From the NCBI RefSeq assembly GCF_042665255.1, contig NZ_JBHTCD010000003.1: a DNA stretch of 64,000 nt; one strand, written 5' to 3'. The translations under genes were made by a program, and so were the position numbers. The notes under the pieces were generated by a model. It searched no databases and was not told the origin of the DNA. It saw only the letters and a list, made by a program, of their open reading frames with translations. This stretch comes from Insolitispirillum peregrinum (GTDB lineage Bacteria > Pseudomonadota > Alphaproteobacteria > Rhodospirillales > Rhodospirillaceae). Positions 1 through 8,241 of the stretch are shown here, in pieces. Each line of letters starts with the position of its first letter. The first letter of the stretch is position 1.

Positions 1-269
1 GTCAACTGCATGACACCCCAGCCCAGCGCCACCGCATACAGCAGGGCAGGCAGGCGGAACAGGTGAGCAGGCAGGCCAGGGGAGCAGCGGCCTTGCCAGC
101 GCAGCCCCACCCACAACAGGCTGAGGGCGGCGACACTGACCGCCATCAGGTTCCACGACCACAGACGGTTTGCCCCCAGCGGCAGCGGTGCCAGCAGGAC
201 GATGGCGCTCAACAGGAAAAACAGCCCGTCATTGGCAGACCAGCGGCGGCGGGAAGACGGCGGAGTCAT
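1..269 (-). CDS. O-antigen ligase/polymerase-like membrane protein, N-terminal fragment
   Basis: The frame stays open from an ATG at 269 down to base 1, giving 89 codons, so the gene continues beyond the window. Its start overlaps the wecB stop as ATGA, which implies translational coupling. The visible protein has a short basic N-terminus (SSRRR), a hydrophobic helix (about residues 16-35) ending in LPLGANR, a second helix (about 39-55) and the beginning of a third. Seen: a multi-helix membrane N-terminus behind wecB. Inferred: a Wzy/WaaL-type protein, because the PLPLGANR-W start is typical of alphaproteobacterial O-antigen ligase-family proteins and the neighbours make surface glycans. The diagnostic periplasmic loop is outside the window. 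Confidence 0.6.
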   Translation of the reverse strand, partial: MTPPSSRRRWSANDGLFFLLSAIVLLAPLPLGANRLWSWNLMAVSVAALSLLWVGLRWQGRCSPGLPAHLFRLPALLYAVALGWGVMQL

Positions 270-1375
270 GCCGCGGCGGCCTGATGGGACAGCAGGTATT
301 CGGTAATCTTGTACGAGGCTTGTCCGGCACCAAGGTCGGTGAAGGCCCCGGCCGGGCGGCCAAAGCGGTCCGGAGCATCGAGAACCGCCTGCGCCGCCTT
401 GAGGATGGCGTGGCTGTCGGTGCCAACCAGCATCGCCCCCTCATTCAGCACCTCCGGGCGTTCGGTGCAGCGGCGCATCACCAGCAACGGCTTGCCGAGG
501 AAGGCGGCTTCTTCCTGAATGCCACCGGAATCGGTCAGCACCAGCGTGGCCTGTGCCAGCAACTGGATGAACGGCACATAGGACAACGGGCGCAGGATAT
601 GCAGATGGGGATGGCTGTTCTGTAAACGGCGGATGGTGGCGGTCAAGGCCGGGTTGGGGTGGACGGGAAAGACAATCTGATTGCCGCGTTCGGCCAGCGC
701 CACCAGGGCCTGTTCCACCTGCAGCAAACGACTGCGGGTCAGGTTTTCGCGGCGGTGCAGGGTGCAGACGATGAGGGGCTGCCGGGGAAGGCGGGGCGGC
801 AGGTTGGCCAGAGCCTGGCTGTGCTCCATGCTGCGGGCCAGCAGCAGGGCATCAATGACGGTGTTGCCGCTGACAACAATGTTGGCCGCCGGAATACCCT
901 CGCGCAGCAGGTTGTCGCGGGCGGTCTGGCTGGGGGCAAAGTGCAGGTTGGCAACCTGTCCGATGATCCGCCGGTTCATTTCTTCCGGCCACGGCTGCTC
1001 GGGATCTCCGGTTCGCAGGCCGGCCTCGACGTGGGCGACCTTGATGCCGTGCTGAAAGCCGGTCACTGCCGCGGCCATGGCAGAGGTCGTATCCCCCTGA
1101 ACCAGAATCCAGTCCGGTCGCTCCAGGTCAAGGATACGGGGCAGGTCGGCAAGGATGCGGCTGCTGATGCTGTTCAGCGATTGCCGGTCATGCATGACAT
1201 CCAGATTGTGGTGGGGGGTGATGTGAAAATCGGCCAGTCCCTGCACAAGCAGCTCGCGATGCTGTCCCGTCAGGCAGATGCAGGTCTTTATCTCGCTACG
1301 ATCATTCAGCCGGTGAATGACCGGGGATAATTTGATCGCTTCGGGGCGAGTGCCGATGATAACCAGGATGCGCAC
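266..1375 (-). CDS. wecB: UDP-N-acetylglucosamine 2-epimerase (non-hydrolysing)
   Basis: Interconverts UDP-GlcNAc and UDP-ManNAc in the cytoplasm, supplying ManNAc-type sugars for surface polysaccharide. The N-terminus carries the family motif IIGTRPEAIKLSP. Further motifs are EAGLRTGD with PWPEEMNR, TLHRRENL, and TDSGGIQEEA in the C-terminal nucleotide-binding half. About 369 residues is normal length. I chose the GTG at 1375 because GGAGG lies just upstream and the protein then begins VRILVIIGTRPEA. An ATG at 1396 would add seven residues but has no ribosome binding site. The stop overlaps the start of the downstream O-antigen-ligase-like gene. The asnB-led operon diverges across an AT-rich 217-base gap. 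Confidence 0.95.
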   Translation of the reverse strand: MRILVIIGTRPEAIKLSPVIHRLNDRSEIKTCICLTGQHRELLVQGLADFHITPHHNLDVMHDRQSLNSISSRILADLPRILDLERPDWILVQGDTTSAMAAAVTGFQHGIKVAHVEAGLRTGDPEQPWPEEMNRRIIGQVANLHFAPSQTARDNLLREGIPAANIVVSGNTVIDALLLARSMEHSQALANLPPRLPRQPLIVCTLHRRENLTRSRLLQVEQALVALAERGNQIVFPVHPNPALTATIRRLQNSHPHLHILRPLSYVPFIQLLAQATLVLTDSGGIQEEAAFLGKPLLVMRRCTERPEVLNEGAMLVGTDSHAILKAAQAVLDAPDRFGRPAGAFTDLGAGQASYKITEYLLSHQAAAA

Positions 1376-1592
1376 GGTCCCTCCAGTCAAAGGCATTTCA
1401 ACGCATGTGGGATTTAATTTCTTGTTTTCATGTTATACTTGTGCATTCTTGACGGGAAAAGCAAGAATAAAATTACCTAGAATAGATAGTGTATTATAAG
1501 ATATCATATCAATGGTTTCTGCAAGGCAGGACTTTGGTGGTATTTTTCATCAGTTGGTATGATCAAATCAAACGGAAGCGGGTGGCCTGTGC

Positions 1593-3434
1593 ATGTGCGG
1601 TCTGGTTGCAATATCGCAGCTCGGGGGGAGTGTGCCTCCCGATGCTTTCCAGACTGCCATGGCCTGTATTGCGCATCGTGGGCCGGATGGTCAGGGGCAG
1701 GTTTCCCGCCGGGACGGACGTTTGTCGATGGGGCACCGCCGGTTGGCGCTGTTTGCTCCCGGACGGACGGGCGACCAGCCGATGGTCGCGCCGTGGGGCG
1801 ATACGGTCATCTTTAACGGCTCCCTGTACAATTATCCGGAACTCCGGGCCGGGTTGCAGGCGCTGGGCTACCCGTTCCACAGCGACAGCGATACCGAGGT
1901 CCTGCTGGCGGCCTGGCACGCCTGGGGAGAACAGGCGCTGGGCCGTTTCAATGGCACCTGGGCCTTTGTCCTGCACGAAGCATCCTCGGACCGTCTGATC
2001 ATCAGCCGCGATCGTCTGGGGGTTCGCCCGCTGTATGCCTGTTGTGCCCCCGACCGTCTGGTGTTGGCCAGTGAAGTGCGGGCGGTGGTGGCGGCGGCGG
2101 ACCTGCCGGTGGTGATCAACCGCGAGATGGCCTTTGATTTCCTGTCGCTGGGGCTGACCGACCATCATCACAAAACGCTGATTGATGGCGTGGTGCAGGT
2201 CCCGGCAGGGGCGCTCTGGATTCAGCAGGCCGACGGGCATGTCGAGCATCGCCAGTATCACCACTGGCCCGATGTCGAGCCGGGCCTGACCGCCGGGCAG
2301 GTGGCGGCCGAGCTTCCGGCCCTGTTGATGCAGGCAACCGCCTTGCGCTTGCGGGCCCATGTTCCAGTGGCTGCCCAGTTGTCCGGCGGGGTTGATTCCG
2401 GTTCGGTGGCGTGGGCGCTGGGCCAGCATGACTTTAACGGCGGCAGCACGTTTCTCGGCCTGTTCGGTTATGGCTATCAGGCCGGTGGCGAAGCCTTTGA
2501 CGAAATTCCCCGCGCCCGCACCACCTGGCAAAAGGTGGCGCCGCATGTGCCCTTTCACGAAATACGGGTCGATCCGACACCAACGATGGACGATCTGGAG
2601 AGTTTTTTGTGGGCGCAGGAGTTACCGGTGGGAACCCCCAGTCCGCTGGCGGGCTTGCGGCTGTACCGGGCGATGCGGCGGGCTGGTGCAACGGTGGCGC
2701 TGGCCGGGGATGGCAGTGATGAACTGTTCGCAGGCTATACCCGTCGCTATCTGCCGGTCCTGTTGCGCGATGCGCTGCGGGGTGGGGACTGGCGGCGGGC
2801 AAAGGCCCTGTGGGGCAATGACGAGCTGACCCCCGCTGGCGCACTGGCCCGTCTGGCGTGGAGCCTGCCCCACGGCATGCTGCATCTGTTGATGGATCGC
2901 AGGCCACACATGATGGCGCTGCAGGACGATTTCCGGAATGAGCTGCGGCCCCGCCTGCGCAGTCTGGCCGATCATCAGCGACAGCCGCTGTCGATGATGC
3001 GGCTGTCCGATGTGCAGGGGGGGCTGTTGGGGCAGGTGTTGCGCTATGCCGACCGCAACGCGATGGCGGCGGGGATGGAATCCCGCTCGCCATTTCTCGA
3101 TTATCGCATTGCCGAGCTGGCGATGCGGCTGCCGATGAGCGAAAAGGTCGGGCCGCGCGGAGGCAAACAGCCGGTGCGGCTGGCAATGGCGTCACTGTTG
3201 CCGCCCGAAGTGATCGAGGGGCCGAAAAACCGTGGTCTCGGCCATGCCGAGCAGTTCCGCATCGGGGCTTTGCCGCTGTCTGATGTGCTGACCGATCTGC
3301 CCCGGGGGGCCGATGAGTTCATCAATGCGCCGCGTCTGGCCGATGCCTTGCGCCGTTCCCCGGCGGACCCCCGCCTGTGGTGGCCAGTCTGTTTCCTGCT
3401 GTGGCTGCGGCAGGTGGAGCAACGCTGGCCATGA
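1593..3434 (+). CDS. asnB: Asparagine synthase (glutamine-hydrolysing) family amidotransferase
   Basis: A 613-residue class II glutamine amidotransferase joined to an ATP-pyrophosphatase domain. Cys2 after the initiator Met is the glutaminase nucleophile. HRGPDG (about 28-33) and FNGSLYNY (about 74-81) line the glutamine site. The PP-loop SGGVDS is at 264-269, followed by AGDGSDELFAGY and SRSPFLDYR, so both active sites look intact. The start is an ATG preceded by GGTGG. The next gene starts inside the stop codon (ATGA at 3431). In this company it more likely amidates a sugar carboxylate or peptide tied to the polysaccharide than makes free asparagine; that role is inferred. Lasso-peptide cyclases share this fold, but no precursor or B protein is nearby. 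Confidence 0.88.
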   Translation: MCGLVAISQLGGSVPPDAFQTAMACIAHRGPDGQGQVSRRDGRLSMGHRRLALFAPGRTGDQPMVAPWGDTVIFNGSLYNYPELRAGLQALGYPFHSDSDTEVLLAAWHAWGEQALGRFNGTWAFVLHEASSDRLIISRDRLGVRPLYACCAPDRLVLASEVRAVVAAADLPVVINREMAFDFLSLGLTDHHHKTLIDGVVQVPAGALWIQQADGHVEHRQYHHWPDVEPGLTAGQVAAELPALLMQATALRLRAHVPVAAQLSGGVDSGSVAWALGQHDFNGGSTFLGLFGYGYQAGGEAFDEIPRARTTWQKVAPHVPFHEIRVDPTPTMDDLESFLWAQELPVGTPSPLAGLRLYRAMRRAGATVALAGDGSDELFAGYTRRYLPVLLRDALRGGDWRRAKALWGNDELTPAGALARLAWSLPHGMLHLLMDRRPHMMALQDDFRNELRPRLRSLADHQRQPLSMMRLSDVQGGLLGQVLRYADRNAMAAGMESRSPFLDYRIAELAMRLPMSEKVGPRGGKQPVRLAMASLLPPEVIEGPKNRGLGHAEQFRIGALPLSDVLTDLPRGADEFINAPRLADALRRSPADPRLWWPVCFLLWLRQVEQRWP

Positions 3435-4684
3435 GCAGGTCGTCCTTTGCGGCATTTGTTGCGGCTCTGCTGCGCGACCATGGCCCGGAGGCTGCCGAGG
3501 TTCGCCACGAGCTGTTTTTCCTCAGCCACAAGCCGTTTCCCACCCTTCGCGGCTGGGTTGCAGCCCTGCGGGATGCCCGTTTGCTGGCGAAAGGGAAGGC
3601 CGGGGCGGTGATCCGGCAGGCAAAGCCGCTGGCGGTGCTGGTGGCGACGCTGGACGGTGCCAGTGGCTGGCAGACGCTGGCCCGCGCCCTGCCGACACTT
3701 CGGCAGGCAGGGTTGCAGCCGGTGATTCTGGCGCACCCGCGTTTGCCCGATGCGCTGTTTCCAGCGGACATTCCGCTGATGCGCCCGCTGGGGGATGGTT
3801 TGCGGGCCGGGTGGCGGGCCGGGCTGGCCCATGGCAGGTGGGATGTGCGGGCCGCCCGCCTGCGGTTGTCGATGTGGCAGGCGGCGATTGGCAGGGCGTT
3901 GCACGGATTGCACGGCGTGCTGATTCTGCACAATGATTTCGACATGATGAACACCGCCTGCCTGTCGCGCGGCTGGCCCACCGTCTGCCTGCAACACGGC
4001 ATTCCGACCGATGAATTCTTTCCTTGCCGGGCCGACTATCAGGTTGTCTGGAGCGAGCTGTGCCGCCGGGCTTTCCTGAAGGCCGCCGTCCCGCCCGAGC
4101 GGGTGGTTGTCGATGCCCTGGGACGAGGTGAAGAGGGGGGACGTGGTGACGGGGCGGGACTGGCCCCCTCCGGGCCGCCGCAGGGCATCGCGGTGGTTTC
4201 CCAGCAGCAGGCGGTGATCTTTGGCAACCGGCTTCCCTTTGCCTTGACCGGCTTTGTCTCTGAACTGCTGGAAACCGGTCTGCCTGTGCAGGTGTTGCTG
4301 CATCCCGCCGAGAAAGGGCGCAGTTGTTATGGTTCGGCACCGGTCAGTGTGCCGCCCCATGCCCGGCTGGCGCGCGGCTCTGCCCCGGCGATGGTGCTGG
4401 CCTATTGCTCGACCATGGCCCTTGAGGCTGCCGCGCTGGGGCACTGGGTGGTGACGCTGGACTGGTCCTTTGATGGCAATCAACTGGCCCGCCGGGTTGC
4501 CCAGCCGCCGTTAAAGGTTCGCACGCCACTGGAGGTCGTGCGACTGTTCCATCGTCTCGGTCAGGACGATGCCTTTCGTGCCGAATGGGCAGAGCAGCAA
4601 CGGACCTGGCTGGCTGACTCTTTTTCTGCTTCCCCCGGCGGCCTTGGCCGTCTGCTTGCAATGATCGTATCGTCATGTCCCTGA
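3431..4684 (+). CDS. GT-B type polysaccharide biosynthesis transferase (CDP-glycerol glycerophosphotransferase-like)
   Basis: A 417-residue cytoplasmic protein starting at the ATG that overlaps the asnB stop; a longer frame from 3377 lies inside asnB and is unlikely. The middle has LQHGIPTDEFFP followed by a DYQVVWSE segment. This HG...D.vvvwg pattern is typical of capsule/teichoic-acid type GT-B transferases. The C-terminal half has YCSTMALEAAALG, resembling the nucleotide-binding end of such enzymes. A low-complexity charged stretch (about residues 233-243, GRGEEGGRGDG) separates the halves. Donor and acceptor cannot be told from sequence. It overlaps the next gene by 10 bases and belongs to the five-gene polysaccharide operon. 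Confidence 0.6.
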   Translation: MSRSSFAAFVAALLRDHGPEAAEVRHELFFLSHKPFPTLRGWVAALRDARLLAKGKAGAVIRQAKPLAVLVATLDGASGWQTLARALPTLRQAGLQPVILAHPRLPDALFPADIPLMRPLGDGLRAGWRAGLAHGRWDVRAARLRLSMWQAAIGRALHGLHGVLILHNDFDMMNTACLSRGWPTVCLQHGIPTDEFFPCRADYQVVWSELCRRAFLKAAVPPERVVVDALGRGEEGGRGDGAGLAPSGPPQGIAVVSQQQAVIFGNRLPFALTGFVSELLETGLPVQVLLHPAEKGRSCYGSAPVSVPPHARLARGSAPAMVLAYCSTMALEAAALGHWVVTLDWSFDGNQLARRVAQPPLKVRTPLEVVRLFHRLGQDDAFRAEWAEQQRTWLADSFSASPGGLGRLLAMIVSSCP

Positions 4685-5982
4685 TCCTGATCTTTCTTTA
4701 CAGCCTGCTGGTGACCCTGACCGATCTGGTGTCTGCCGTGCTGTATGCCCGCAACCCCCTCAGCGAGGGGATTGTGGTGCTGCGCTACAGCCGCGATGGC
4801 CTGATGGTCCTGCTGGCGCTATGGGGTATTTTTCATGCCTGGAGAGCGGGGAAAGTGTTCACGCTGGCCGTGCTGTATGTGGGATTTATCGTCGCCTATG
4901 GGGTCATTGCGACCGATGATGTCGATATGCTGCTGCTGGTCGGCTCGGCGGTCAAGCTGGCCCTGCCGGTGATGCTGCTGGCGGCAGGCTATGGGGCGCT
5001 GCGCACCCCCGGGCGTCTGCAGGCCTATGCGATATTCGCCGCCGGGCTGGCGATGGTCTCGACCCTGTTTGGCGCGTGGGACATCCGGCACACCGATTTC
5101 TGGGTCGAAACCGTGCAATACGGGCATTATCTGAATGGCATCAAGGGGATCGTGACCGGGTTTGACTGGTACTATGTCCTGCCGTTCAACTTCTTCGGCT
5201 ATGAATATGCCCGGCGGGCCGCCGGGCTGGTGGCGGCTCCGCTGGCGCAGGGCAGCTTTGTGGCGGTGGGGGCCATGCTGGGCTTTGCCGCCTTGCAGCG
5301 TAAATCCTTTGGATTGGCCCTGCTGGTGTTGCTGGTGGGCATGGTGGGGGTGTGGCAAAGCGGGACCCGGGGGGCGATGCTGGTGCTGGTGATTGCCTTG
5401 CCGGTCTTTCTGGTTCTCAGTGGACGGGGCGGAGCCGGGTTCCGCAATTTTGCGGTGCTGTTCGGGCTGCTGCTGGGCAGCTATGAAGGCTTGCAGTTCG
5501 TGTTGTCCTATACCGTCAACCTGCAGGACGGTTCGACCATTGGCCACGTCGAGGCCCTGCAGAAAAACATCACCGATCTGCCGCAGGTAATTCTGTTTGG
5601 CCCCGGTCTGGGGGCGTCGGGCGCTTTGGCGGCCGATCTGGGGCTGGAGCTGGCCGGGGGAGGCGAAGGGGCCATTTTTGCCATCGCTTACCAGCTTGGA
5701 GTTCCGGCAGCGCTGGTATTCCTGCTGTGGTATGGCGTGATCACTCACCGCTGCATTGCGACCTTTCGCCAGCACAGCGCGACAGTTACTGGCGATCTGG
5801 CTCTGGCCTGCGGGGGCCTGTCCATCGGCATGGTGACCACCTTCATTTCATCCGACCACCTGTTCAGTTTATCGGGGCTGGGATTGTTCTGGATCGCGCT
5901 GGGCGGAGTGATGGCGCAGTACACGGCGCCGGTGGTCGGTGCGACCAGTGACGAGACGGCCGGGCAGGAGGTCGCCGCATGA
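4675..5982 (+). CDS. O-antigen ligase/polymerase (Wzy/WaaL-like) integral membrane protein
   Basis: A 435-residue protein with about ten hydrophobic helices and a hydrophilic loop (about residues 275-330) between late helices, the layout of Wzy polymerases and WaaL ligases. The segment QSGTRGAMLVLVIALPVF resembles the conserved SGTRGA motif of the PF04932 family. It would polymerise or ligate lipid-linked glycan at the periplasmic face of the inner membrane. The start overlaps the previous stop by 10 bases, and its stop overlaps the next start (ATGA at 5979). Together with the fragment at the left edge the locus holds two proteins of this general class, perhaps one polymerase and one ligase (inference). 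Confidence 0.75.
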   Translation: MSLILIFLYSLLVTLTDLVSAVLYARNPLSEGIVVLRYSRDGLMVLLALWGIFHAWRAGKVFTLAVLYVGFIVAYGVIATDDVDMLLLVGSAVKLALPVMLLAAGYGALRTPGRLQAYAIFAAGLAMVSTLFGAWDIRHTDFWVETVQYGHYLNGIKGIVTGFDWYYVLPFNFFGYEYARRAAGLVAAPLAQGSFVAVGAMLGFAALQRKSFGLALLVLLVGMVGVWQSGTRGAMLVLVIALPVFLVLSGRGGAGFRNFAVLFGLLLGSYEGLQFVLSYTVNLQDGSTIGHVEALQKNITDLPQVILFGPGLGASGALAADLGLELAGGGEGAIFAIAYQLGVPAALVFLLWYGVITHRCIATFRQHSATVTGDLALACGGLSIGMVTTFISSDHLFSLSGLGLFWIALGGVMAQYTAPVVGATSDETAGQEVAA

Positions 5983-7061
5983 TCCGCGTCCTGACCGTTC
6001 ACTGCGAATTTCGTCCGCAATCGAGTGGGGTTGCCCGCCATATTGAAGGCCTGTCGCGCGCCCTGCTGGCGCGGGGGGATATCGAGCCGGTCATTCTGGC
6101 GCAAAATCTGGTCAAGGTGCCGGACGACTATCCCGGTCAGGTCGATGCCGGGGGCTTTGGCCGCTTGTTGCCCCTGATCCGAACGGCGGATGTGGTCCAC
6201 GTCCATGGCTCGCGCACCGGCATTTCGGCGCTGGCGTTACGGCTGGCCCGCTGGCTGGGCAAGCCGGTGGTGTTTACCCCGCACTGTTACTATCAGGGGG
6301 GAACCCGCCTGCAACAGGGGCTGAAACGCGGCTGGGACCTGTTGGTCGAGCGCGGGACCGTGCGCGGTGCCGATGCGGTGATTTTGCTGCATTCCGGCTG
6401 GTCGCAGGTGATGCAGGACATTGGCCTGTGTGGCCAGCGGGAGGAAATCATCCCCAACTGCCTTGATGCCGACGCCCTGATGGCGCGCTTGCAGCAGGCC
6501 GGGCAGCGCCGGTTGTCGGGGGCACCGGCGATGCTGTCGGTCGGACGTCTGGACCCGGTCAAGCGGCTGGATGACGGCATCCGGGCCCTGAGCGAACCCG
6601 GCATGGAGCAGGCCGAATTCCATATCGTCGGGCAGGGAGCCGACCGCGAACGCCTGGAAGCCCTCGCCATGCAGTGCGGTGTTGCGGCACGGGTGCATTT
6701 CCACGGCTGGCAGGACGATGCCAGCACGGCGGCGATGATGAAGGGCTGTGATGTGATGCTGTTGGCCTCTGAACGCGAAGGCTTGCCGACGGTATTGCTG
6801 GAATCCCTGCTGGCCGGGGTGCCGATGGCGATCAGCGATATCGAAGGAAACCGGGCGATTGCTGATGTGGTCGGCTGGCCATTCCGCTTTCCGGTCGGTG
6901 ACGGGGCGGCTTTGGCTCGCTGTGTTGCCGACTGCGTGGTGTCGGGGGTTGACCCCGCCGTGCGCGAGGCGGTCTTGCAGCAGTTCAGTTGGCAAAGCCG
7001 GGCCAATGAGGTTGCGGCGCTGTATCTGGATCTTTTGCGGCAGCGGGGGCGGTGTGGATGA
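5979..7061 (+). CDS. Glycosyltransferase family 4 (GT-B)
   Basis: A 360-residue retaining glycosyltransferase of the cytoplasmic membrane face. The N-terminal acceptor domain opens with VLTVHCEFRPQSSGVARHIE, including the Gly-rich loop and the helix typical of GT4. The C-terminal domain has the linker region LSVGRLDPVKRLDDGI and the E-x7-E donor site EREGLPTVLLE near residue 266. FTPHCYY (about residue 91) matches the usual acceptor-domain motif. It starts at the ATGA overlap with the polymerase-like gene, and the nucleotidyltransferase follows with another ATGA overlap. Its sugar is not predictable. Confidence 0.88.
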   Translation: MIRVLTVHCEFRPQSSGVARHIEGLSRALLARGDIEPVILAQNLVKVPDDYPGQVDAGGFGRLLPLIRTADVVHVHGSRTGISALALRLARWLGKPVVFTPHCYYQGGTRLQQGLKRGWDLLVERGTVRGADAVILLHSGWSQVMQDIGLCGQREEIIPNCLDADALMARLQQAGQRRLSGAPAMLSVGRLDPVKRLDDGIRALSEPGMEQAEFHIVGQGADRERLEALAMQCGVAARVHFHGWQDDASTAAMMKGCDVMLLASEREGLPTVLLESLLAGVPMAISDIEGNRAIADVVGWPFRFPVGDGAALARCVADCVVSGVDPAVREAVLQQFSWQSRANEVAALYLDLLRQRGRCG

Positions 7062-8233
7062 CAATGCCTGTCCTGCAGCCGGAGTTTTTGGCCTTGTGCC
7101 AGTGTGTGCGGCTGGCAGTGTCCCCGACAACCAGCCCCGACGCGCTGTGTACCGCCGGGCAGAGGCTGCAACAGGTCCGCGATTGGGACGCCTTTGTTGC
7201 CGGGGCGGCGCGTCATCGGGTCGAGCCGCTGGTTCTGCGGGGGGCCGCTCTGGTCGCGGCAGGGAGCATCCCGGCCTCCGCTGTGCGCGTGTTGCAGACC
7301 CGTGTCCGACAGGGCACGCTGGGGGGCCTGAAACAGCTCGGCGAGCTGTTGCGGCTGCTGGGAGAACTGACCGCTGCCGGGATACCGGCTTTGGTGATCA
7401 AGGGCTTGCCGCTGTCGCAAAAGCTGTACGGTGATCCGTTCCAGCGCTCGGCCGGAGACATTGACCTGCTGGTCCCGCCGGATCGTTATGCCGAGGCCCA
7501 TCAGGTGCTGATCTCTGCCGGATATCTGCGGCTGGACAGTGGCGATACGGTGTTACCGTCGCGGGCAGTGCAGAGCCACAGCAAGGATTTCAGCTATCGG
7601 CGCGGTGAGCTGGTGCTGGAACTGCACGTCCGCCTTGGCGAAGACCCCAGCAGCCCGGAGGCGTCCTTTGACGTGTTGTGGCACCGGCGCGACGAGGTCA
7701 TGCTGGCGGGCAGCCCGGTCGCGTGTCTGGGGCAGGCGGACCTGTTGCCTTATCTGCTCGACCACGGCGCGCGGCATGGCTGGGATCGGCTGTGCTGGCT
7801 GGCCGATATTGCCCTGTTGCTGCGTGACCCACAGCAGCGTCAGTGTTTGGGCGTTGCCCCGGTGGCCGGACGGCAGACCGGCCATACCCTCGACCTGCTG
7901 CATCTGTGGCTGGGAGATGGCGAGGAAGGGCAGGGCCCGCACACTGATCCGCGCAGGCTGGACTGGTTCCTCGCCGCGTTCTTTGCCGGACGCCGCTGGC
8001 TTGACCGCCCGGTACGGGGAAGCTGGCCGTGGTTGCTGCGGGAACTGCGCGCCCGTCGCTGGCGGCTGTATCTGGCGGGAGGCTGGCGGCAAGGCCCGCA
8101 TGTGTTGTGGCAGGCGTTGCTGAACCCGGTGGATCAGGCGGTCTTGCCGTTGCCAGAGCGTTGGGCGTTCCTCTATCCGCTGTTGCGTCCGCTGGGATGG
8201 GTGTTGCGCAACTTTGGGCGGCGACACTCGTGA
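7058..8233 (+). CDS. Nucleotidyltransferase family protein (PF14907 type)
   Basis: A 391-residue protein whose core has KGLPLSQKLYGDPFQRSAG followed by DIDLLVPP (about residue 133), the GD-x-D nucleotidyltransferase signature, then a Tyr/His-rich segment with LELHVRLGE. This is the NTP_transf_5 family. In other bacteria it occurs in exopolysaccharide/exosortase loci and beside some RiPP clusters; its substrate is not established. The start is the ATG at 7058, overlapping the GT4 stop; a GTG at 7052 is less likely. It ends the polysaccharide operon, with only 8 bases before the convergent rtcR stop. Confidence 0.78.
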   Translation: MTMPVLQPEFLALCQCVRLAVSPTTSPDALCTAGQRLQQVRDWDAFVAGAARHRVEPLVLRGAALVAAGSIPASAVRVLQTRVRQGTLGGLKQLGELLRLLGELTAAGIPALVIKGLPLSQKLYGDPFQRSAGDIDLLVPPDRYAEAHQVLISAGYLRLDSGDTVLPSRAVQSHSKDFSYRRGELVLELHVRLGEDPSSPEASFDVLWHRRDEVMLAGSPVACLGQADLLPYLLDHGARHGWDRLCWLADIALLLRDPQQRQCLGVAPVAGRQTGHTLDLLHLWLGDGEEGQGPHTDPRRLDWFLAAFFAGRRWLDRPVRGSWPWLLRELRARRWRLYLAGGWRQGPHVLWQALLNPVDQAVLPLPERWAFLYPLLRPLGWVLRNFGRRHS

Positions 8234-8241
8234 GTCTGGCG

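Noticed and set aside
1593..8233. Possible lasso-peptide cluster (AsnB-like cyclase plus PF14907 protein)
   Set aside because: No precursor peptide, B1/B2 leader peptidase or ABC transporter was found, and the AsnB homologue retains an intact glutaminase Cys2 and sits among glycosyltransferases.
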